DNA from: JBBRYB01 sp038238115
GTDB lineage: Bacteria > Actinomycetota > Actinomycetes > Propionibacteriales > Nocardioidaceae
Reading direction: 5' to 3'
Assembly (NCBI GenBank): GCA_038238115.1
Contig: JBBRYB010000017.1
Coordinates: 12,966 to 76,965, forward strand
DNA length: 64,000 bases
Position numbers and translations under genes: made by a program. This document shows positions 57,845 through 64,000 of this stretch, in pieces. The first letter of the stretch is position 1. Each line of letters starts with the position of its first letter. The notes under the pieces were generated by a model, which saw only the letters and a program-made list of their open reading frames with translations, was not told where the DNA came from and made no database searches.

Positions 57845-59275
57845 ATGGCCACTACGGCTTCCAAACGCGCTGCGACGACGACCTACCGCTGCTCGCATTG
57901 CGGGTGGAGCTCGGTGAAGTGGGTTGGTCGCTGCGGCGAGTGCCAGGACTGGGGCACCGTCGACGAGGTCGGCGCAGCAGCGGCCGTCAGTCTCTCGGCC
58001 GGGCGGGTGACGAGTCCGGCCGTACCGATCTCCCAGGTTGTGGCCGAGGCGGCCTACTCCCTGCCCAGTGGCGTTGCCGAGCTCGACAGGGTTTTGGGCG
58101 GCGGCATCGTGCCGGGCGCCGTACTCCTGCTGGCCGGAGAGCCGGGCGTCGGCAAGTCGACGCTGCTGCTCGAGGTAGCCGCCCGGGCTGCCCGACGTCA
58201 TGTCAGGACGCTCTACATCTCCGGTGAGGAGTCCGCGTCCCAGGTCCGGCTGCGTGCCGAGCGGACGGGTGCACTCGAGGAATCGCTCTTCCTCGCAGCC
58301 GAGGTTGATCTGGGCGCCGTGCTCGCGCATGTCCATGCCGTCGCCCCAGACCTACTCGTGATCGACTCGGTCCAGACGATCGCCAGCAGCGACATCGACG
58401 GCACCGCTGGTGGCGTCACCCAGGTTCGCGCTGTCACTGCCGCGCTGGTCCGGGTGGCGAAGGAGCGGCACCTCCCCACGCTGCTCGTGGGCCATGTGAC
58501 CAAGGACGGGTCGATCGCGGGTCCGCGTGCCCTGGAACACATTGTCGACGTGGTGCTGCAGTTCGAGGGTGAGCGCAGCTCGCGACTGCGGGTGCTGCGG
58601 GCCGTCAAGAACCGTTTCGGTCCCGTTGACGAGATCGGCTGTTTCGACCTCGGAGACCAGGGCATCGTGGAGGTCGCCGATGCCAGTGGGCTCTTCATCT
58701 CCCACCATCCGGTCCCGACGTCCGGCACCTGCATCACCGTCAGCCTCGAAGGCAGACGTCCCCTGATCAGCGAGGTGCAGTCGCTGGTCACCGGATCCGC
58801 CCCGGGGACACCGCGCCGGGCGGTCAGTGGGCTCGACGCCTCGCGCCTTGCCATGCTGATCGCGGTCCTCGAGCGCCGGGTGGGGTTGAGCCTGGCACAG
58901 CGCGACATCTATGCCTCGACCGTCGGGGGTGCATCGCTTCGTGGCCCCGCCTCCGACCTGGCCGTCGCCGTCTCGCTCACGAGCGCTGCGCTCCACGTGG
59001 TGGTGCCGACTGGCACCGTCGCGATCGGCGAGGTCGGGCTCGCGGGAGAGCTACGCCGGGTGCCGAACTTGCAACAGCGCCTTGGGGAAGCGGCGCGCCT
59101 GGGGTTCACTCAGGCCATCGTGCCTGCCCGGCACGACCCGGGAGTAGCCGCGGCACCGCCGGTCGCCGGGCTCGACGTCGTCGAGCGGCCCGACCTGTGG
59201 GCGGCGCTGAGGTCTCTGCGGCTCGTCGGTGCGGGCACCGCCCACGAGAGTCCCGAGCTCGGCACGAGACGCTGA
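57845..59275 (+). CDS. radA: DNA repair protein RadA
   Basis: This 476-residue ATPase helps branch migration in recombination. Domains in order: a zinc finger (Cys16, 19, 30, 33), a RecA-like core with Walker A GEPGVGKST (98-106) and the RadA-specific KNRFG motif (256-260), and a C-terminal Lon-protease-like domain (about 330-450) without a protease active site. All motifs are intact. It precedes disA, a very common actinobacterial pairing; RadA is known to restrain DisA activity in other species. Confidence 0.97.
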   Translation: MATTASKRAATTTYRCSHCGWSSVKWVGRCGECQDWGTVDEVGAAAAVSLSAGRVTSPAVPISQVVAEAAYSLPSGVAELDRVLGGGIVPGAVLLLAGEPGVGKSTLLLEVAARAARRHVRTLYISGEESASQVRLRAERTGALEESLFLAAEVDLGAVLAHVHAVAPDLLVIDSVQTIASSDIDGTAGGVTQVRAVTAALVRVAKERHLPTLLVGHVTKDGSIAGPRALEHIVDVVLQFEGERSSRLRVLRAVKNRFGPVDEIGCFDLGDQGIVEVADASGLFISHHPVPTSGTCITVSLEGRRPLISEVQSLVTGSAPGTPRRAVSGLDASRLAMLIAVLERRVGLSLAQRDIYASTVGGASLRGPASDLAVAVSLTSAALHVVVPTGTVAIGEVGLAGELRRVPNLQQRLGEAARLGFTQAIVPARHDPGVAAAPPVAGLDVVERPDLWAALRSLRLVGAGTAHESPELGTRR

Positions 59276-59290
59276 CCAGCTCTCGCGGCA

Positions 59291-59318
59291 TTGGCGGTTG
59301 TCGACCACGCCCTACACT
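59291..59318 (+). promoter_or_regulatory. Candidate promoter of disA
   Basis: TTGGCG, 16 bases, TACACT. Transcription would begin about 30 bp before the GTG of disA, so disA need not depend on radA readthrough. Confidence 0.4.
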
Positions 59319-59353
59319 GAGTCCGACATCCCGGAGTCGAACGAGGGGCAGGC

Positions 59354-60439
59354 GTGGCGAGCGGCGACAGGCAGTCAGCAGACCCGACGCTGCGGGCAAC
59401 CCTGGCAGCGGTAGCGCCCGGCACCGACCTGCGCGAGGGGCTGGAGCGGATCCTACGTGGCCGGACGGGAGCTCTCGTCGTCCTCGGACACGACCGCACG
59501 GTGGAGTCGATCAGCACCGGCGGGTTCTCTCTCGACGTCGACTTCAGCGCCGCCGGCATGCGCGAACTCGCGAAGATGGACGGTGCCATCTTGTGCGACC
59601 GCGACGCCAGCCGCATCTTCCGCGCTGGCGTGCATCTGATGCCCGACTCCGACATCGCCACGCAGGAGACCGGCACCCGGCACCGGACCGCGGACCGGGT
59701 CGCTCGCCAGACCGGATTCCCGGTCATCTCCGTCTCCCAGTCGATGCACATCATTGCGCTCTACGTCGGTGAGACGCGCTACGTCCTCGAGGACTCAGGC
59801 GCGATCCTGTCCCGGGCGAACCAGGCGCTCGCGACGCTCGAGCGCTACAAGCTGCGCCTCGACGAGGTGTCAGGGACGCTGTCGGCACTCGAGATCGAAG
59901 ATCTCGTCACGGTTCGAGACGTTTCCTCGGTGGCGCAGCGGCTCGAGATGGTGCTGCGTATCGCCGAGGAGATAGAGGACTACGTCCTGGAGCTCGGCGT
60001 CGACGGCAGACTGCTCGCTCTCCAACTCGGTGAGCTGGTGGCAGGCGTCGATCACGACCGCGTGCTCGTGATCCGCGACTACCTGCCGGGAGGACGACGG
60101 GGACGCAGCGTCGAGGCGGTACTCGACGAGATCGATGCGTTGTCACCGACCGAGCTTCTCGACGTCGCCTCCGTGGTTCGCCCGCTGGGTCTTGGTGGCC
60201 CGGAGAGTCTCGACAGCGCGGTGAGCCCGTGTGGCTACCGCCTGCTGGCAAAGGTTCCGCGACTCCCTGGTGCCGTCGTCGAGCGGCTGGTCGACCACTT
60301 CGGAACTCTCCAGAAGCTACTCGCAGCGGGCATCGACGACCTGCAGGCCGTCGATGGGGTCGGGGAAACACGCGCGCGGTCGGTACGTGAGGGGTTATCG
60401 AGGTTGGCCGAGTCGAGCATCCTCGAGCGTTACGTCTGA
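59354..60439 (+). CDS. disA: Diadenylate cyclase DisA (DNA integrity scanning protein)
   Basis: This 361-residue enzyme makes the second messenger c-di-AMP from two ATP and links its output to DNA structure. The N-terminal DAC domain has the catalytic DGA motif (76-78) and the RHRTA motif (109-113), both intact. A helical spine (about 150-290) and a C-terminal helix-hairpin-helix DNA-binding domain (FGTLQKLLAAGIDDLQAVDGVGETRARSVREGL) follow. The GTG start at 59354 has AGGGGC about seven bases upstream. In this lineage DisA is usually the only diadenylate cyclase. Confidence 0.97.
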   Translation: MASGDRQSADPTLRATLAAVAPGTDLREGLERILRGRTGALVVLGHDRTVESISTGGFSLDVDFSAAGMRELAKMDGAILCDRDASRIFRAGVHLMPDSDIATQETGTRHRTADRVARQTGFPVISVSQSMHIIALYVGETRYVLEDSGAILSRANQALATLERYKLRLDEVSGTLSALEIEDLVTVRDVSSVAQRLEMVLRIAEEIEDYVLELGVDGRLLALQLGELVAGVDHDRVLVIRDYLPGGRRGRSVEAVLDEIDALSPTELLDVASVVRPLGLGGPESLDSAVSPCGYRLLAKVPRLPGAVVERLVDHFGTLQKLLAAGIDDLQAVDGVGETRARSVREGLSRLAESSILERYV

Positions 60440-60460
60440 TCACTGCCCGGGCTCGCTCGA

Positions 60461-61177
60461 TCAGGTGATGTCGAAGAACCCTTTGTGGGTGTCGGCGCCG
60501 ATGAGCGCGGCCTCGACCCAGTAGCCGCCAGGTCGCGCGACCTTGCCCGGGGCGCGGCACGAGTCGGTCGAGCGGTGCCCGTCCCAGACGAAGTCGTAGC
60601 TCGTTGGCGAGTCCTGGGTGACGACGAGCGCTCGGGCCAGCAGCTTGTCGGGGCAGTTGTCGCTCGTCCAGATGACATCGGGGCCGGAGGTCACCCGGAG
60701 CACGAGCGATTCGGGGGTGATGGCGAGCGTGCAGGCGGTTGACTTGATGCTCGTCAGCAGCAGCCGGACCTTATTCGCCTCGCCCATCTTGGAGTCCGAG
60801 ACCACTACCCTCATGTCGACGTCTTTGGCGTTACAGGCTCCTGTCGGCGTCGGCGGCGGTGTGTGCGAGGTCGGATCCGGGCGAGTCTGGCCATGGTGTC
60901 CGCCGGGTCTGCGAGGCGGAGTGGTTCCGGGGTCGCCGCCCGGACGGGAGGGCGGCGCCGTCGTCGACGCAGCGGCGCTCGTGCTGACCGGAACGCTGGC
61001 CGGCACAGGAGAAGTCGTGGGCGCCGTTGCTGATCGTCCTTGCGCATTGCCGGTGACACGGCCGAAGACCCACCATCCAAGGCTCACGAGCGCGACCACG
61101 GCGACGACGACCAGGAGCCGTCGCGTCCAGTAGACCCGAGGCGGCAACGGTCCCGAAGGGCGGATCACGTTGCTCAT
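60461..61177 (-). CDS. Membrane-anchored protein of unknown function with Pro/Thr linker
   Basis: This 238-residue protein has a short cytoplasmic N-terminus, one transmembrane segment (about residues 20-40: RLLVVVAVVALVSLGWWVFG), a Pro/Thr/Ser/Gly-rich linker (about 45-112), and an external domain of 125 residues with four cysteines (ACNAKDV, KSTACTLAI, SDNCPDKLL, STDSCRAPG), likely two disulfides. I do not recognise the domain. A membrane protein gene sits at this place between disA and mutY in mycobacteria too. It overlaps no gene and is divergent from mutY. Confidence 0.78.
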   Translation of the reverse strand: MSNVIRPSGPLPPRVYWTRRLLVVVAVVALVSLGWWVFGRVTGNAQGRSATAPTTSPVPASVPVSTSAAASTTAPPSRPGGDPGTTPPRRPGGHHGQTRPDPTSHTPPPTPTGACNAKDVDMRVVVSDSKMGEANKVRLLLTSIKSTACTLAITPESLVLRVTSGPDVIWTSDNCPDKLLARALVVTQDSPTSYDFVWDGHRSTDSCRAPGKVARPGGYWVEAALIGADTHKGFFDIT

Positions 61178-61228
61178 CCCACCACGCTAACCCGGCCGTT
61201 CCTGCATCCATGGCATCATCGCCTCGAC

Positions 61229-62101
61229 ATGCCTACCTGCGTTGCGCACAAGCCGATCCTCGACTGGTATGCCGCTCACGCCCGCGCCCTTCCGTGGCGC
61301 CGGGACGGCGTCGGCGCCTGGCAGGTGATGGTCAGCGAGGTCATGCTCCAGCAGACACAGGTAACACGGGTGCTGCCTGCCTACGACGCATGGGTGGTCC
61401 GCTGGCCGACACCGGCTGCTCTCGCGTCGGAGTCGCCCGGTGAGGCGGTCCGGATGTGGGGCAGTTTGGGCTACCCGCGCCGCGCGCTGCGCCTGCACCA
61501 GGCCGCAACGGTCATTGACGAGTGTTACGGCGGCGTGGTGCCGGCGACGTACGATGAGCTTCGGGCACTTCCAGGGATCGGCGACTACACCGCCGCGGCT
61601 GTGTACTCCTTCGCTCATCGCCAGCGCGCTGCGGTGCTGGACACCAACGTCCGTCGGGTGCTGTCACGCCTCTTCTCAGGAGTCGAGTTCCCGACCGCAT
61701 CCCCGGCTCGCGCCGAACGTGACCTCGCCGAGTCGGTTCTGCCGGACAATCCCGAGGCGGCGGCGAGGTGGAGCGTCGCCGTGATGGAACTCGGTGCGCT
61801 CGTATGCAGTGCGCGCACTCCTCGGTGTGGCGGCTGCCCGGTCGCCGCGCTGTGCGCATGGCGGCTGAACGGCTATCCGGCGTTCGAAGGCGCGCCGCGA
61901 CCCAGCCAGACGTACTCTGGCACCGACCGGCAGTGCCGAGGCCGGATCCTGGCCCTCCTCCGGGAGTCCCAGCATCGCGTCCGCTACGACGAGCTCATCC
62001 CGCTGTGGCCCAGCAGCGACCAGCTCGAGCGTGCGCTGGCCTCACTGCTGGACGACGGCCTTGTGGTTCAGCGCGACAGCGGCACTCTTGACCTGCCCTG
62101 A
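61229..62101 (+). CDS. mutY: A/G-specific adenine DNA glycosylase
   Basis: This 290-residue glycosylase removes adenine paired with 8-oxoguanine. Catalytic Glu37 (VSEVMLQQTQV), the helix-hairpin-helix LPGIGDYTAAAV (114-125), Asp138 (VLDTNVRRVL) and the [4Fe-4S] ligands Cys193, 200, 203 and 209 are all present. The usual C-terminal NUDIX-like domain that recognises 8-oxoguanine is replaced by a short segment of about 75 residues with a winged-helix look; such short MutY forms are common in actinobacteria. ATG 61229 is the domain start. Confidence 0.93.
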   Translation: MPTCVAHKPILDWYAAHARALPWRRDGVGAWQVMVSEVMLQQTQVTRVLPAYDAWVVRWPTPAALASESPGEAVRMWGSLGYPRRALRLHQAATVIDECYGGVVPATYDELRALPGIGDYTAAAVYSFAHRQRAAVLDTNVRRVLSRLFSGVEFPTASPARAERDLAESVLPDNPEAAARWSVAVMELGALVCSARTPRCGGCPVAALCAWRLNGYPAFEGAPRPSQTYSGTDRQCRGRILALLRESQHRVRYDELIPLWPSSDQLERALASLLDDGLVVQRDSGTLDLP

Positions 62102-62172
62102 GCGTGCGCTGCACGGGCACGGTGGGCGAAACGCGGTGCAGCAACCCGCTGTGGCAGTCGCCGTGCAGTAAC

Positions 62173-62212
62173 AGCAGAGCGCCCTCCCACTTCGGTGGGA
62201 GGGCGCTCTGCT
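62173..62212. terminator. Bidirectional terminator between mutY and clpC
   Basis: AGCAGAGCGCCCTCCCAC pairs perfectly with GTGGGAGGGCGCTCTGCT around a TTCG tetraloop (62191-62194). It is an 18-bp GC-rich stem between two convergent genes, 71 bp after mutY and 40 bp after clpC. The T-run is short on the plus side (CTTC) and absent on the minus side. Confidence 0.9.
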
Positions 62213-62252
62213 TCAGGCTGGGCTACTTCTTCACTTGGTCGTCGTACGGCGC

Positions 62253-64000
62253 TCAGGCGCCGGCCGGCGGCAACGCCTCTTCGACCGGTGGTGAATCCGG
62301 TAGCTCGGACTTGGTCGTGCCCTGGAACGTGAACTGCGCCGTGGCGCCTTCGCCTTCAACGTCGACCAGCACGATCTGACCCGGCCCGACCTCGCCGTAG
62401 AGCATCTTCTCGGCCAGCATATCTTCGAGGTCGCGCTGCACGGTGCGCCGAAGCGGTCGGGCGCCGAGCACCGGGTCGAAGCCACGTCTGGCGAGCAGCT
62501 CCTTGGCCGGCTGGGTCAGCTCGAGCGCCATGTCCCGGTCCTTCATCCTGAGCTCAACTCCGGCGATCATGAAGTCGACCATCGAGATGATCTCGTCCTG
62601 CGTCAACGGCGGGAAGACGATGATCTCGTCGACCCGGTTGAGGAACTCCGGGCGGAAGTGCTGTCGGAGCTCGTCTGAGACCTTTGCCTTCATCCGGTCA
62701 TAGGATCCCTGCTGGTCGTTGGACTGCTGGAACCCAAGGTTGATGCCTCGGGCGATGTCGCGGGTGCCGAGGTTGGTCGTCATGATGATGACCGTGTTCT
62801 TGAAGTCGACCACCCGACCCTGGGAGTCGGTGAGGCGGCCCTCTTCGAGGATCTGCAGCAGCGAGTTGAAGATGTCGGGGTGCGCCTTCTCGACCTCGTC
62901 GAACAACACGACAGAGAAAGGCTTGCGTCGCACCTTCTCGGTGAGCTGGCCGCCTTCTTCGTAGCCGACGTAGCCGGGAGGCGAGCCGAAGAGCCGCGAG
63001 ATCGTGTGCTTCTCGGAGAACTCGCTCATGTCGAGCTGGATGAGGGCGTCTTCGTCACCGAAGAGGAACTCGGCCAGCGTCTTCGACAGCCAGGTCTTTC
63101 CGACACCGGAGGGGCCGGCGAAGATGAACGACCCGCCGGGACGCTTGGGGTCCTTGAGGCCGGCGCGGGTGCGCCGGATGGCCCGAGACAGTGCCCGGAT
63201 CGCCTCGTCCTGGCCGATGACGCGCTTGTGCAGCTCGTCTTCCATCTTGAGCAGCCGGGTGGACTCGGCCTCGCTGAGCTTGACGATCGGGATACCGGTC
63301 GCCGTGGCGAGCACTTCGGCAATCAGCTCCTCGTCGACCTCGGCGACGACGTCCATGTCGCCGGCCTTCCACTGCTTCTCCCGCTCGGACTTGGCGATGA
63401 TGAGCTTCTTCTCCTCATCACGCAGCGACGCGGCCACCTCGAAGTCCTGCGCGTCGATGGCGCCTTCCTTCCTCCGGCGTACGTCGGCGATCTTCTCGTC
63501 GAACTCACGCAGGTCAGGCGGAGCCGTCATCCGACGGATCCGAAGCCGTGAGCCGGCCTCGTCGATCAGGTCGATGGCCTTGTCGGGGAGGAACCGATCC
63601 GAGATGTAACGGGCGGCCAGGGTGGCAGCTGAGACCAGCGCTTCGTCGGTGATCGTCACCCGGTGGTGCGCTTCGTAGCGGTCCCGCAGCCCCTTGAGCA
63701 TCTCGATCGTGTGCGCGATCGACGGCTCGGCCACCTGGATCGGCTGGAAGCGGCGCTCGAGCGCTGCGTCCTTCTCGAGGTGCTTGCGGTACTCGTCGAG
63801 AGTAGTCGCACCGATCGTCTGGAGCTCACCACGCGCCAGCATGGGCTTGAGAATGCTCGCGGCGTCGATGGCGCCTTCGGCAGCACCCGCACCGACGAGG
63901 GTGTGGATCTCGTCGATGAAGAGCACGATGTCACCGCGGGTGCGGATCTCCTTGAGGACCTTCTTCAGGCGTTCCTCGAAATCGCCGCGGTAGCGAGACC
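62253..64000 (-). CDS. clpC: ATP-dependent Clp protease ATP-binding subunit ClpC (3' part only)
   Basis: This is the C-terminal 582 residues of a ClpC/ClpA-type AAA+ unfoldase; the 5' end lies beyond base 64000. Visible in order: the end of D1, with YRGDFEERLKKVLKEIRTRGDIVLFIDEIHTLVGAG (Walker B), the arginine-finger region, a UVR-like middle segment (EEKKLIIAKSEREKQWKAGD), then D2 with Walker A GPSGVGKT, Walker B VVLFDEVEKAH and sensor motifs, and the C-terminal D2-small domain. It feeds ClpP. The C-terminus is short and Pro/Glu-rich (PDSPPVEEALPPAGA). Confidence 0.97.
   Translation of the reverse strand, partial: SRYRGDFEERLKKVLKEIRTRGDIVLFIDEIHTLVGAGAAEGAIDAASILKPMLARGELQTIGATTLDEYRKHLEKDAALERRFQPIQVAEPSIAHTIEMLKGLRDRYEAHHRVTITDEALVSAATLAARYISDRFLPDKAIDLIDEAGSRLRIRRMTAPPDLREFDEKIADVRRRKEGAIDAQDFEVAASLRDEEKKLIIAKSEREKQWKAGDMDVVAEVDEELIAEVLATATGIPIVKLSEAESTRLLKMEDELHKRVIGQDEAIRALSRAIRRTRAGLKDPKRPGGSFIFAGPSGVGKTWLSKTLAEFLFGDEDALIQLDMSEFSEKHTISRLFGSPPGYVGYEEGGQLTEKVRRKPFSVVLFDEVEKAHPDIFNSLLQILEEGRLTDSQGRVVDFKNTVIIMTTNLGTRDIARGINLGFQQSNDQQGSYDRMKAKVSDELRQHFRPEFLNRVDEIIVFPPLTQDEIISMVDFMIAGVELRMKDRDMALELTQPAKELLARRGFDPVLGARPLRRTVQRDLEDMLAEKMLYGEVGPGQIVLVDVEGEGATAQFTFQGTTKSELPDSPPVEEALPPAGA

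Noticed and set aside
1..64000. tRNA, rRNA or riboswitch genes
   Set aside because: I looked for tRNA T-loops, rRNA stretches and cobalamin, TPP or SAM riboswitch cores in the gaps and saw none. A covariance-model search would be needed to exclude small RNAs.

Overview
The window is one continuous stretch of a high-GC actinobacterial (Actinomycetota) chromosome. Evidence for this is the frequent GTG starts, start/stop overlaps of the ATGA, GTGA and TGATG type, a complete menaquinone-type respiratory gene set, a DisA/RadA pair, a BldN-type sigma factor, and gene order shared with Mycobacterium and Streptomyces (hem genes, ccs genes, proC-HTH-bS22-epimerase-acyltransferase, radA-disA-mutY-clpC). 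I cannot fix the family. I see no phage, insertion sequence, CRISPR array, rRNA or tRNA gene. Most genes lie on the minus strand.

Layout. 1-14194 (minus): menaquinone reductase menJ followed by the NADH dehydrogenase operon nuoA to nuoM; the window opens inside nuoM, and nuoN must lie beyond it. 14195-16987: a 21-bp tandem repeat, a secreted beta-propeller-like protein, and a divergent PPOX/VOC pair. 17043-27423: menaquinone biosynthesis (menG, menF, menD, menC, menE, menA) interspersed with nagB, an AraC-DinB fusion, a DUF4229 protein and a threonine dehydratase-like enzyme; menB and menH are absent. 27565-32731: a PLDc_N-like membrane protein and the System II cytochrome c maturation set (ccsB, resB, ccdA, resA) with a histidine phosphatase. 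32728-40900: haem biosynthesis (hemL, hemB, hemD fused to the uroporphyrinogen methyltransferase, hemC, hemA), the redox sensor rex and a glutaredoxin-like protein. 41106-43425: a BldN-like ECF sigma factor and an RsbN-like membrane anti-sigma factor. 43514-55463 (mostly minus): acyltransferase, epimerase, the 33-residue ribosomal protein bS22, an excisionase-type HTH protein, acuC, DUF445, proC, proline dehydrogenase, a biotin carrier protein, an ABC exporter with a TetR regulator, a sugar isomerase-like protein and a Ppx/GppA phosphatase. 55597-64000: a cysteine-rich protein, a VOC protein, a methyltransferase, radA, disA, a membrane protein, mutY and the 3' part of clpC.

How it fits together. 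The window encodes much of an NADH-to-menaquinone-to-cytochrome chain: complex I, quinone synthesis, haem synthesis and cytochrome c assembly, plus the NADH sensor Rex. Two Rex-type dyads, one inside the rex-hem promoter and one ahead of menJ-nuo, suggest redox control of both blocks. The most unusual non-coding content is a dispersed intergenic repeat family (seven copies at four loci), three short tandem arrays, and an 18-bp near-perfect hairpin between hemB and hemL.
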